Part shown: in pieces, positions 1 through 13,020 of the stretch
How positions within the stretch are numbered: the stretch's first letter is position 1
Layout: each line of letters begins with the position of its first letter
DNA from: Formicarius rufipectus
Lineage: Eukaryota; Chordata; Aves; Passeriformes; Formicariidae
DNA length: 64,000 nt
NCBI GenBank assembly: GCA_013399695.1
Contig: VXAU01001354.1
Span: forward strand, 62,800 to 126,799
Direction: 5' to 3'
Notes under the pieces: generated by a model
What the model saw: only the letters and a program-made list of their open reading frames with translations
Told to the model about the DNA's origin: nothing
Databases searched by the model: none
Made by a program: the position numbers and the translations under genes

Positions 1-3000
1 GTCCAAATCTGTAACACAAGGCTGTAGTTTGACATTGTAACAGGTCTAACCATCTCTTCCATGCTTTGAGAAAAATACTGAATTCTAACCTCATTCTCCA
101 AAGTGTAGGCAACTTGGCCCATGTTTAAGCATCTAAAAATACCTGAGCCAGAACATCTCTGAAGATATTAGCTTATCAAGACAATATACTGTGGCAAAAA
201 ACATTACTACTTCATTGAAGTATTTATTTATTTATTTTAAAAATCAAACAGAACCGTATCATTTGGTATCTAATATTTGTACATGTCATATCATCAGTTC
301 ACAGAATCTATCCAGCATCTTGTTTTTCATTAACCAGTACAAAACAAGTGAGTTAGACTTTGTCCTTTTTAATTCAAAAAAATAACTTTGTTATTTAAAG
401 CTCAGTCTCTACTTTCCACTGACCAACCCTTCCACTCACAGTGAACCTCTGCAGAGCTTTGAGTTTGGTTTCACATCCAGCTGTGGCCCCAACAATCATA
501 CCCCTCCTCTTTTATTTATTTATACTGTATTTATTTATATGCATCTACAGATGGAATATTTTTATCAAGAATTTTGGGTTGACTAGTCTTCAGAGTTTTC
601 TGCATTTTCCTTTTCTATCCTGTTTTAAATGTAACTGGCAATGACTTGCACTGTTTCACATACTTCTCCCAATCTGACTGTGGCAAGTACAATTATATAG
701 GTTAAGAGGACCTGAAACATTACTTGGCAGACTGACCTGCCTCTTCACTACACTAGACCAAATTCCCAAACTGCTGTGACTGGTGATTAGCCATGATTTT
801 CAAATACCTTTCAAATATTCTGAACGAATGAAAAACAACAACCCTCAAAACCAAAACCGCAGCTGACAATAACTAAATCCCTCTACCTTTTTTGGTATCA
901 GATTATCTTCCTTTAATATTAAATCTTCTTTTTACTATGCACCAAACAAATTGACATGTTTTGCTCCTCACAAGCTGCATTTTACATCTTATTTTTTATG
1001 GAATTGTCTATTTAAAGTCTACCACAAAAATCAGTGGTTTTGGATGGCCTGAGAATAAAATGCAGTACTGTTTAATCAGTATTAGGACTATAATATATTC
1101 AATTCTCTGCTATCAGACAGACTCTGTTACTGTGGTCAAATCCTTATTTCTTAAGAGCAGACATAAAATTTTAAGTATAATGAAAGTGCAACATAAAGAC
1201 TGTCAGATTAATGCAATAATAGGAACTCCGTAGCAACTGGATGGTGTCTATGAGGTGCTTCATTTGGACTCCCTTCTTCCTTCTTTAGTGAGTTCCTTGC
1301 TGACCCATCAAATATCTTCAGTACTCAGCGATGCTTCCTTTTGAAACAGGCCATTCTTACTTCCTTCTAGAAATAGTGGAATGGCCTTTATCCTTTTCTG
1401 CACCATGAGATTAACAACGGATCTGCAATTGCTGTGAGGAGTAAGTGCACAAACACGTGACAAAAAGTGTGATTAAAGGGGGTTTTTAATCTCTCCTCCA
1501 TTGCAATACCACTATATAGAGATGTAGTGGTGAAAAAAAGCCACAAGGCACAGAGAAAAGAGAAATGCCTTCTTTATGTCAGTGTCAGTTTATCTTCTCA
1601 AACAAGGAAAAAAGCAGTTATAAAATGCAGATTATGTGTCACATCAAGTGAATGATCTTACTGATGTAGGATACCACTTCTATACTATTGTGTGATCACC
1701 AGTACAGCCTGAAACAGCAGTATAGAAAGGATCAAAGTCTTAAGTCCCAGGGGAAGGTGACATCTGTTCTTCCCAAGATCAATGACAGTTATTTTCATGC
1801 ACACACCAGGTAGTCCCATTTTCAATCATTGTGCAATGAAAGCCCATACCTCACCCATCAGTGAAAATGGATTGGAAGTAGGGCTCCACAGCCACTCTTA
1901 GTACAGCTGGACTCTAAAACCACAGCTCACAAATGGCTACGGTAGAAAGGAGCCTGGTCCCCTTAACCTTGGACCACATGGCCACATTGACGAGGACCAC
2001 TTGCACACATGTAATTTATCATATTTCATAAATCAATCACTAATCCTTTTAACATAGCAGTTGTTTTCAAGGAAACTCACTGAGAACTGAATGCCCTGAC
2101 TGACAGACAGAGGCAGCAGCCACAGGATGGTTGGTAATTGCTCTCTCAAATTTCTAAGGCAGAGCTCACAGTCAGCATGTGCTTTCAATAGCTCTTGAAT
2201 GCAAGCTGCATTCAAGAAACCCATGCATCAATACCTAATTAGAGAACAGACAAGTTTGGATATTCTCTTGCTTCCAAATACTTGCTGCATGTGCAGCTTT
2301 CAATCTTGTTAGATTCACTTGTTGATGCTTGTAATTTAATGCTGACTCAATTTTTTCCTTACAAGCTCCCCCGTGAGAAAAAGCAGTACACCAGGATTAG
2401 CAGACAAAAGTCCTGGCAAGCAATGTATTTTGGTTGGATCAGAAGAAACCTTGAATTAGCTTTGGTAAAACGCAGGATTTTGTGTAAGATTGCATCTTGG
2501 GATCTCTTGATCAATTTTCCCAAAATATATATCATATACTATCTAGTAGTCTCTAGATGGAAAGCAGTTTTCGGGCAAGTGCATGTGGAGAAACCTCATG
2601 GCAACTGGAATAACTTGCTTTTAAGCAAAGCATTATTCACTGTCACTTTCCCTGAAATGTGTGCTCTGTTGTTACAAGGCACCGGAACCACACAACAGGC
2701 AAATCCTCATTTTTCAGTCTCATAAATTAAGATGAAATTATTTGCCTTAGATTTCCCATGTTGCCTCATTACCTCTGTATCTACTTCACACTTCCCAGAA
2801 AGGAGAACATATGACTATAGATGTAGCTCTTCCCTGAAAACTTCACTACAGAAGACTAGTACAACTAATCTCTGATTCCTATATGCAACAATATGTATAC
2901 AGCTGTATCAGCTATACCTCTAGTTACACTATTTTATGGCATTCAGAGATTTAAATTTAGCAATTCATGCTTCCGTCCCTTTGAGCTAAAATTCTGTTAC

Positions 3001-5091
3001 AATGCACAAACTGGGCTCTGAGGGTCATCAAGGATGTACAATTAGAAGAGCCAGTCATCTTCTAAGCACAGATGACTGACAAAATTGTATCACTAATGCA
3101 TTTTTAAATCAGTGTTTGCCAAGAATTCCACAGACTTGCAAGGTTTAATTTACAAATTCAAGTGTAAACACTTGTCTTCTTACAAGGAAAAAGGAGCAAA
3201 AAGAAAGAAAAATGTTGTAGCCATCATTTTGTCTGAGCTATCATTTTGACATCCAAAGACGAGACAGGGTATGCAACAAAGTAAGAACTTCATTGTATCA
3301 AAAGGGAACTTTGGTTTAATTCCTACCACCATTTACCAACACAGAATGGTTTGATGTACAGATTCTTCCCTTGAAAATGAAAGAATCAATGTATGACCTA
3401 AAATTGACTTACTTTTGGGACAAGAATCATTACTGCACATTAACTGTCATAATGAAATCTTTTAAACAGAGCAGTGTTTTAAAAAGCACAAATTTATGTT
3501 AGTTAGTATAACAGTTTTATGCGAACTACTCTGATATCTGCATACATTCATGATGATAAAAATGTCACACACAACTATTAGGAGCATCAGACCCCTGCAG
3601 TGTAGTTTTTTCTTGTCACCAATAAGAAAATTGTTCCCAGCATTTTCTAAATTACATTTTTAGATAAAATAGTCCAAAGAAGTTTTACCTATGCAAAGAT
3701 TGAACAGCCACAGACAGTAGGTACTTAACAACAAACTCCAATTAAATCAAAATACCAGGACCATTTTCAAGCAGGAATAAATGATATTTTATTGATTAAT
3801 CATGTCTATATAATTATAGAATAAACTATGAGAAACAACATTGCACAACTGAAGCAGGAAATGAATGATTAGTGTACTGACTTACTGCTGCTATTTATAA
3901 TCAAAGAGGAACAACAACTTCACAATCTGCAAAAAGAGTAATTAATGCAGAAGTTTCTCCCACATGCTTTTCTAAGACACACTGACCAAAAGCTGGTTTG
4001 AAACAGTGTTATCGCTAACAAAAATAATCACACAAAATCTACAGATATCTTGTGGAGCTTCTAAATCAGTTTGATATTAAATCCAGGAAAAACATCAGTG
4101 ACTGAACTGTCCCAAAATTACTGACAAACAACATAGAGAACATACTGCAGAGTCCCTGCATGACAGGTACTTTGCTGCCGTTAACTATCCCCTCAACGCT
4201 GGTCACTGCTGTTCTACAAAAAGAGCGGAACTCTTTCCTACACAGCAGAGCCCCTCCATGCTCTGAACATGCACCTCCGCATCTATCATATCAGCACATA
4301 CCTGCAATAAATATTGTAGAAGTCTGGCCTGCTTGAACACATTCTCCATCATCAGGGTTATCTAAATGTGCAGACTGGACTTTTTGCAGTCTACATACAC
4401 TTACTCATAATGGATACCTTTATTTTAAGGTAATGATGATCACGAATCTCCCTGACTGCTTCCCCCACCACCAAAAAGAATTATTTAATTCTAAAATCCA
4501 GTAGATGTTGTAACAGCATGAAAACTATACTAATGTAAGGGTGGACACGTCCTTTTGATTCCACCTTTCTGATTCCATCCTTTTGCCTGTTTGAAGAGGT
4601 TTTCAAACACAGAAGTAACTAACTGAATTTGCTGGTAATGTTGATTACACAACTTCCCCACTTACCATCTATAAACCCATTAACTTGCATTTGATTAAAA
4701 CATACTCCTTAAAAAGGCATCTAATCCTAATTGGAAAGGATGAAAATAAGGAATTCAGCATCTTCCTGGCAGGTTGTGCCAACAGCTAACCCTCTCTGCT
4801 GAGAACAGCATGTCCTAGATCTTACAGATTTGACTCGTCTTACTTTGATGGCAATTTTTTTTAATGAAGTGAAGAAATTGATTTAAGCCTATCACTGTAA
4901 GATATTTTCTCCGTTACCGATATTGACTGTATCTCTTCTGTGCTCATTAGTATTTCAAGAAACTTTAGAAAAGAAGACCTAGATATTACATTCAACTATC
5001 AGTTTCACAAACAACATTCCCCCCTTGTCCTCACTGTAAACTGATCGCTGTAAACCCTACCACTGAAATAATGGTAGAGTTTTATTACATG

Positions 5092-5116
5092 CACATACAC
5101 ACACACACATACACAC
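5092..5116. repeat. (CA)n short microsatellite
   Basis: An imperfect run of CA dinucleotides is interrupted twice by a TA step. It lies inside intron 5 and has no visible coding or regulatory role. It may be length-polymorphic. Confidence 0.8.
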
Positions 5117-6869
5117 TTAACAGTTTGTCATTGCCTTAGACGTTTATCTAAAAGTGCTTGTCAGAATCAGTTTTTTAGGAATTTAGAGGTTTCAGAGGAC
5201 TTGTTTATAGTATTTGTCTCCCTGAAGTAAGAGCCACCTAAACATCCTAAAATGCATTTGAAAAAAACCCCAAATTATAAAGCAATGCAGATCATTTGTC
5301 TTCTTTAGCAATGATCTGCCACACAATCCAAATGTCACACACTCATTAGTACGTTCACAGTTGCTCACATATTGTTATTAAAAATGTTTATCATCTTCAG
5401 GCTTGCAACTATTTCCTCTTTCCAAAATAAAACATCATTAACAACTGCACCTGTAAGTTTGCTTGAAGCACTTTGAAGTTATATCACGCAGCATTATTTT
5501 TTAAAATCTGATTGTAGCATTAAGTAGCATAACGACAAATGTTCTTTTATAAAAAACGTATTTAATTTCTCTGGTCAGGTTTCTCAGAATTTATTTTTAA
5601 AGAGGAACTTATTAAAAGATAATTTTTATACTGGCCTGTAATATATTAATACTGATTTTTAAGGACATATACAAATCTACAAACCTTCATTTTCCTCCAA
5701 TCTGGCCTTTCTGCTTTCCTCTGTGGCATCAAAAATTCCTATTTTTTCTTTCAATTTACTCTGTATTCATAGGCTACTAAGGAGAAGATTAGGAATGGGA
5801 AATCCTGAGAGGTAAAAAAGGAATCCTGACCCAAAAGCAGCTTCAGTCTTTGGAGTGAGTTACAGTGAGCAGTGATGCACAGGGCAACAGTGCTGAGACA
5901 GTACAAATTCACTGTTAGCAAGGAAAAATTAATATAACTTCTCATTGGAAATTGAATATGAAGATGACTACGGACAGAAAAAGTGGGAAATTTAGACAGC
6001 TTGATCTCACACATGCTATAATATATACTGCAACAATATTGTTAGCAGAACCTGCAATAATACGCAGACTGAAGAGAAACAACTAGCAAGGTGGTTTGTA
6101 CCTCTGAGACTGCTTCATATCAGCAAAGACATCAAATCAGAAACTGGCTTTCCATTTCTTGCTCAAACTACTAAAGTAAATTCTGAATCCAACATTGCAT
6201 TGAGTTGTGTCACACAGTTAAAGCAGATTCAGAAATGATACTTTGACAGAAAGAAACAAATGTGAAACAAAGGAAGATGAATATGCCTCCAGTATAACAG
6301 ACAATATTTAAACAAAAATAATACACAATCTTATCCCAAATAATAAAAGAATTAGTTTGAAAGCTAAAGAATATGTAACTCTTCCTGAGGCAAACTGTTT
6401 TATTCATATGAAAGAACTTAATTTTTATATCTCACAATATACTATTATTTTTGAGTCAACATTTGACTATTTAAAATCTTGCTATGTGTAAATATCACAA
6501 ACTTTCCCCTGGGGCAATCTCTGCCTCTCTCTCTGTATATTTATGTGCATATCGAATAACAACTGCAAAATAAAGGCTGTTTCAAACATATGATACATAC
6601 ACCACTAAACAAGATCAAGTATCGCTGAATAAATATGAATTAATATTGCACCATTTTTCAATTTTTCATGCTCAGAAATTTTGTGAGCATGCAACACTTC
6701 AAGAGTATTTTCCACCTTACCAGAAGTCAAATATCAAGTTTCTTCACAACTCAACCTATGTGGCATATATGCAGTTCTATACATATTGCTCAGAGGAGTC
6801 CTGAGATACAATCCCTTGCATAAAAAAATTGATGGGTTTTAAACATTTTCTAAACATTGAAATTGGGAA

Positions 6870-6967
6870 GCAAAGAATGAGAATAAAGATATTCCTACAC
6901 TGATTTAAAATTTCTAAAGCAAAGAATGAGAATAAATATATTTCTACACTGACTTAAATTTTCTAAA
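6870..6967. repeat. Tandem duplication, 2 x 49 bp
   Basis: Two adjacent 49-bp units occupy 6870-6918 and 6919-6967. Both start with GCAAAGAATGAGAATAAA and end with TTTCTAAA or TTCTAAA. I count 4 mismatches out of 49, so the duplication is fairly recent or under mild constraint. It is not part of a recognised transposon and sits about 420 bp downstream of exon 5 in the direction of transcription. Confidence 0.9.
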
Positions 6968-7390
6968 GGGTGTACACTTGTGTTAAAAATTACTCTGTGA
7001 TTGACTCTTCAAGCAAACCCCATAATGGAAACAGCACGCTCTCACCTACAATGCTGCAACAAGCACTTGCAATGCTTACCAAAACTTTCACTTCTAGAAG
7101 GACTCCAGTGTTTGCTACTGGCAAAAGACTACATGAAAAGTACATATTTAGGGAGTCTTGCTAAAATTGATTCACTGGGAAAAATCTTTTAGACATTAAA
7201 GAAGCATGACATCCCCCAAATGACACCGTTTCCCACTTCACCTAAACTTGCAGTTCCTTCTTACTGAATGAACCTCAAGAAAGTTATTTCTCTTAGATCT
7301 TGAGAACATAATAAAAATAACCAAATGCCCAGCATTCCCCAGAGATAAATAAAATCCTCCTCTCCAGGTGCAAGAGAAGGTTTCACGTAC

Positions 7391-7512
7391 CATTGACACA
7401 CTCAAAGACATCACAGCACTTGCCAGGTGTTCCATCTCCACGTGAGACTATCTGGGGAACGGAGCCTGCCTCGCACATGGGGAAACCACACAAACCAGTG
7501 AGACACTCGCAT
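7391..7512 (-). CDS. CRIM1: CRIM1 internal exon (probably exon 5), second half of second cysteine module with RGD
   Basis: This 122-nt exon encodes about 41 residues beginning within an Arg codon (RCECLTGLCGFPMC) and ending ECVN plus one base. CRIM1 is a type I membrane/secreted glycoprotein that binds BMPs and modulates their processing and delivery. The piece carries seven cysteines and a PGKCC motif typical of VWFC-like folds. It also has an RGD tripeptide (codons at 7442-7434), matching the cell-attachment RGD known in vertebrate CRIM1. The acceptor is a clear pyrimidine tract followed by CAG at 7513-7515. The donor is ATG|GTACGT at 7390-7385. Phase is 2 on entry and 1 on exit, so it joins exon 4 in frame and completes the codon AG|A for Arg. 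By my recollection of the human protein it covers roughly residues 290-331, just before VWFC domain 1. The exon number follows the human gene and was not verified. Confidence 0.95.
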
Positions 7513-10240
7513 CTGAAACCGAAGAACAGGAAGGTAAACTCCATAAATAAGTGAAGCCACATACAGGGTGAAAGAACAAGCAAGACAAATACAGAAAGTC
7601 AGACTACAAGTGTCAGCTTTGGCATAGTCATGTCTAAGAATCATCTTTTATTACCTCAACAACCAAGATAGCTTATTAACCTGAAAGAGCTTTTTTAATT
7701 GTCAAACCCTTTTTGCTGGTCAAGGAAACCAGAAGATGGTACTGTGCAACACCAATGCTGCTCCAGTGTCATATGTAAAAATGCATAAAACCGCAGTTCC
7801 AGATTGTTTGCAAATAACTGCGTTCTCCAGAGTTGCAAAATTAGGCCTCCCATCCAATTCTATCTAAAAAAATCAAAATTGGTGAAAAAAACCCCTATTA
7901 ATTGTATCTCATTTCACAAATAATGCTAAATATGTCAAGATAAAGTGAAGTAATTTAATTCTATCTGCACATACATACTACAGTTTAGTAACAGGTTTAA
8001 AGAATGCATTTTTAAAATTATTTTAAAATAATATTGTGCTCACCATAACAGTAAAGGATAATGGACTAAACCAACAAGAAAGTAAGAGTACAGAAACCAA
8101 AGTTTTAATTAACATATCTTTGCTTTTAACATTTTCTTTTCAACTTAATTGTAGATACAAAGAAAGAGGGAATCTAATTATTTTCTTTACTGTATTCTGT
8201 TTGCTTTCAGAGATGTGGAAGGGAAAAAAGGCATTGTGGCTTCCGCTACATGTGATCAAAAAATGCAAAGGATTTGTGACTAAGCTTTCCTTTAACATGA
8301 CCAATATCTCTCACTTCTGTTGTCCCAACAGTGCAGGAGGTTGAGGGGGCAGGGAAGGGAGAGGAAGAGAAAAGGTGACCTCTAGTAATCAATGAAAATG
8401 AACAATAAGCACTGTCAGTTTCATGGAATTTATACCTTAACCCATCTAGCACACATTGATTCGAAAGATGTCTTTCCCTTCTGAGAAGAACGAGACACAC
8501 AAATAAATGCCTACACATTACCAATGAAGAAAGAAAAAACCCCAATCATTTAAACATATATAACAGTAACAGTACAGACACAATCTGAAAGTGGTATTAA
8601 AAACCTAAATAAAAATACTAAGTTTCCCTTCAATCACCGTACATTCATTATCCAGATAACCTCTGGGAAAACAGGTAGATCAAGCTTCCTGAAAATCCAC
8701 AGAGAAAACAGCCCATGTGATGAAAATACAGTTGTGGACATTGAATTTTCCAGTGTTATGAACTAAAACATTTTTAGTTCTATTGCCTTCACAATAAGCT
8801 TTCTCAGACATGTCTGTATCTTCCTTGTTCTTTGCCTCACATTCATTGTTATCAAGAAGAGCAGCAGGATAATACTGCATGATTAGATCAATAATTTTTA
8901 CTTTTCCCCCTATCATTTTTTCAGTCATTGCCTTAAACCTCTCAAAAGACAAAACCAAACAACAACAAGAAAATATCAATCATCACATTAAATAACTTAT
9001 GCTAAGACAATCTTCCATGAAAAGGGCTAAAAGAGATATTTAGAGGACTGGTGGGAGTCAATGTTCCTTTCTGCAGCAATGACTCCCTTCTATTCAGACC
9101 AATGAAAGTTTCACATACAGTGTAAACAAACAAAATTTTATAAATTGACTTTCCATTTGGTTAAAAAATAATCCATGCATAGGAGAATGTCAAAGCAGCA
9201 ATTTATCTCAGATGGAGTTTTAAATAGTCTGCATTCTTTTCAGCCAGCTCTTCTAGGAATACCTTTGACCATTGTCCAGGCTATTAGTATAGAAAACATT
9301 GTTTTGGAGGCAGAAGTCTGTCAGAAAGAAACCCAAGGAATTCTGGTAGCTGAGCATGGTTGTCTCACTGCCAAAATAACATCTGGAAATTTGGAATAAG
9401 GGATCCCATTCTCAGTATGAGAGCAAGATGGGTTTTTTAGAACTAGATTTTTCTGAAGTGCTTTTTGGAGTAGAGGAACAGATGAAAGAAAAGTTGCAGT
9501 CCAGCTCTGCGCTCTGTCACAGCCAACTATCCACCTGTGTCTATCTTACCCTTGATAATGGAACAGGAGGTTTGAAGAAGTTTAGCAGTCAGTTTGAGTT
9601 AAGCCTGTTGACAGTGGCCATGGTCACCCTCAGAATAATTTCTGTAACATCTATCTGTTCAGACTGCTGTTCAGTAAAGCACAATGTTGCTTCCGAGTTG
9701 CTCCCTAACTGCAACTTGTTTAAGGAAAATAGACACAGCAGAAGTTGCTCCAAGGGAAACTTCCCAGAGAGAAGATGCTTCGTATGTCACCTCCTCCCTT
9801 TACGCAGCCTGCTGTGACAACACTGCAACACCAAATGGCACGGTGGCATCCAGAAGTTCCAAGGTAAAAGGGAGGGCAGCACTTGAGGTACTGAGAAGAT
9901 GGCACTCCATACTGCCCCTGACACACCTTATTAGGAGAGGCTCTAAGGAAATGTGCCTCTTGGGATGTTATTTCTGTAACAGCACTCATGGTAAGCCAAG
10001 AAGCACATGTTCTTTTAACAAGGGACTCTAGAAATGTATGAGAGTACAAAGCTACCAATAAGAGGCCCCAGGAAGAAAAAGAATAATCAAAAAATTATGC
10101 AAGAGACTTCATAGAGCGCAGCCTGAGAAGGTGGTGGCATGGCCCGGAACAAACCAAGAATCCCAAGAAAGTAGTTCATTGGACTGAAATTTTGAAAATA
10201 TGCTATCAACTTGCCTGATAAACATTCTAGTTATTCAGGT

Positions 10241-10264
10241 CAAACAAACAAACAAAAACAAAAC
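10241..10264. repeat. (CAAA)n simple repeat
   Basis: Short run of CAAA tetranucleotides that decays into CAAAAA units, within intron 4. No function is apparent. Confidence 0.75.
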
Positions 10265-12890
10265 AGAAAACCACACCTCCCCCAAACCATCCAACAGTAA
10301 TCCTAGAAATTTTAAAAACTGAGCAAGGCAAACTTTAATATATAAGGAAACAGAAATAAGATGGTGTTTGTTCATGAATCTTTACAGATGGAGGATGGAG
10401 ACTCCTTCAGTAATATTTGTGGTCTGATTTTTAAATTCAAGTTTCAAGTTCTTCAGAAGATAAATGGTTTAATTAATTGTGTAATATATGTTTGAGGGGT
10501 GTTGGTGGTATTGTTGCTTTGGTTAGGTTTTCTTTGTTTGTTTTTATAAATGTAATCCCTTTGCTTTTTTCTTTATGTTCCCAAAGGTTCAAAAAGGAAA
10601 AGGAAGGAGATGGAAAAAAAAAGTCAAATCGAATACTTGCAAATGACAACTTTTACTTCAAATCCTATTATCTTGGTTCATTTACTTCTGTTATTAAACA
10701 GATTTAAAGAGAGAAGGGTTTGGTTAGTCTCAGAAAAAGCTGTTTTGATGGCAGGATCAAAAGAGTACTCCAGGCACAAGGCATAATGACTATGAAAATA
10801 AGAACAGGCACCCCAGAAAAGAAGATTTAGTACCAGTGAGTGGCAAGGTTGGGGCGGGGCTGTATTGATGAGAGGGATATTTATTTTGAAGATCAAAATT
10901 AAGTCTAAAGCAATGAGATTAGAGAAAAGCATTCCTGAAACATACATCACATTCATGTGGAGATTTTATTACAGTCTGTTTTTAACACCCTTTGCAGCAA
11001 TCAAACATAATTTGCATTAATGTTATTAGCACTTGTATTACTCAAATGTAGTAAACTTCCACAGATCTGTTAATAAAATAAGCACCTTAGGATCCTGTGA
11101 AATAAGGAATGTTCAGAAGAGAACTTCTAGCATTACCAAAGCTCAATAGTGGCAAATAAAAGAGTTTAACTGCAAGACCCTTCCCTACCATCAAGCACAG
11201 GGTATAAGTGATGATGATACAGCACAATGAAATACTAACACAGCAATCTCATGAAATTACTCAAGCGTTATTTGCACCTTACTAACACTTGAAGTCGCAA
11301 TGTACCTTAAATGAAGAGGATGATGAGCTTTAACTGGTGAAGCTACAGCTTAAGGAATCCAAGAAATGCTGGTCTTGGAAAACATAAACTCTAGAATGTT
11401 CCTAAATCTTCAGGCACACAGACTGGAGAGTTTTCACTCATAAATTCAGGATCACTATTTCACACATTTTGCATGATAAAGATGTAATTGAGCAAGTCAG
11501 TAATGAAAATATACATATTTCATGGAAATAAATCAGTATTTTATTTCAGAGATCAATAACAAACCTGCACAAAGAGATGGCAGAAAAAAGCAGAAGCTGC
11601 TTTTAAAACTATCAGACTGTTTCCAAATGCTCAAAAGTTGTACATCACTGCTGTATGAAGTGACTCACATGAAAGTTCTTCCTATTTCAATTCTCCAGGG
11701 GGTTTACCGATCAAGAAATCAAAGCAAGTGTGCTCCCAAGTAAGGACTTCCTTTCTAAAATTCTGGATATTGCTACAAATAGACACCCAATACAATAGTG
11801 CACTTTTCTATAAGTAATCTTTATGCATGGGAGACTTTTAAATATTACAAAAGACACCTAACTAACTTTAATTAGCGATACTGTGCAAGGGAATGTCTTA
11901 AGTGCATCTTTTGCATGTTACTAGCATTAGGAAGTAGCAAACAGACACTAAGCAAGGGAAGACATTGAAAAAATCAGCACTAATATCAAGCAGATTACTA
12001 TCTTTCCAAGGCTTATTAGAATCTAAAGAGTTCATTTTGACTAAAGGACTTCATTTTATCCTTTGACTAACATTAAATCAACTCATATGTGTCCCTGAGG
12101 GATGAGACTGGAAAAGAGAACAGACACAAAAGAATCATGCTATGGAACCTGTACAACCACTGGCCAAGTGTACCGACTTTTCAAGTATCCTAATATATGT
12201 ATAGACCCTTTCAAAATCATCAGTATAGGCAATAAAGCACAATATAAAGCAGCCAAGCTGGTTTATATTACTCTATCATATTTTGCCACATTAGCTGGTG
12301 TTTTCCTCTACTGAAGATCCCTGTGGTTTTTACCACTCTGTACCTTGGTTTATTTTGGTTCATCAGTTTCACGCTTCGTAATATAACAAACATTTCAAAA
12401 CTAAAAACAAGGTGTTAATTGTTACACAAGTATGTTTGATGCCACTATGAAAAGCTGTTTCTTATTTTGATACTTTTTAATATGCAGTCATAAATATCTG
12501 ATCCTCTTAGAAATGAAACACAATTCCTAAGGAATACAGGTTGAAAAATCACTTACAGATAATAGTTTTATAAGTAATTAATTAACCTCAACTTTTCTGT
12601 AACTCCAAACTTGCTCTTGAATATCTCCCTGAATTTAAGCCATCAGGGATAGCTTCGCCATAAGCAAACAAAAAACCCCTGGAAAACAAAAAGAGAAAAC
12701 CCTCCAACTTCCCCGAAACACATTATTGTTTAATGTATTTGACTGTTTAATTTCATGTCCACTCTGTCCTCTTTAAAAGGAAAAAAACCCAACCCTAATG
12801 ATTATTTCGTGGTTAGTCTTCCCATGCCATTCATATTCTTAAACATCTTGTATTCCTGAGGGCAATTCTGTACAAGTTTATGAAAGATAA

Positions 12891-13020
12891 TAATAGAATC
12901 ATTTGGGTAGGAAAAGAACTTTTAAAGGTCATCGAGTCAAACCCCACCCTCATCAATTAGCAGGGACATCTTCAACCAGATCAGGTTGCTCAGAGTCCCA
13001 TTCAACCTGACCTTGAATAA
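12891..13020 (-). mobile_element. CR1 LINE fragment, 3' end region
   Basis: The plus strand reads like the reverse complement of an avian CR1 3' end. It starts with TAGAATCATTTGGGTAGGAA, then shows the 'aggtcatcgagtcaaacccc' block and 'caggttgctcagagtccca'. Only about 130 bp are recognisable, so this is a truncated and diverged copy. The element lies in the same orientation as CRIM1. The right border is approximate because the sequence loses similarity near 13020. Confidence 0.8.

Larger units (their letters stand above)
1..7390 (-). other. CRIM1: CRIM1 intron 5 (partial, 3' part outside window)
   Basis: This is the intron downstream of the last CRIM1 exon seen here, and it runs off the left edge of the window. 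I read both strands for the next CRIM1 exon, which should open the first VWFC domain, and did not find it. The open frames here are short, carry no recognisable domain and look like chance frames in AT-rich DNA. The recognised content is a short CA repeat near 5.1 kb and a 49-bp tandem duplication near 6.9 kb. No CR1 or LTR sequence was recognised in this stretch. The 5' splice site at the exon border reads ATG|GTACGT on the minus strand. Confidence 0.8.

Noticed and set aside
2282..2725. A 147-residue plus-strand open frame.
   Set aside because: There is no domain, no signal peptide, no compositional hint of coding and no splice context. It is a chance frame in an intron.
9428..10031. A mildly GC-rich block with overlapping open frames on both strands in intron 4.
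   Set aside because: I saw no recognisable protein features, splice pattern or repeat similarity that would support a gene or element call.
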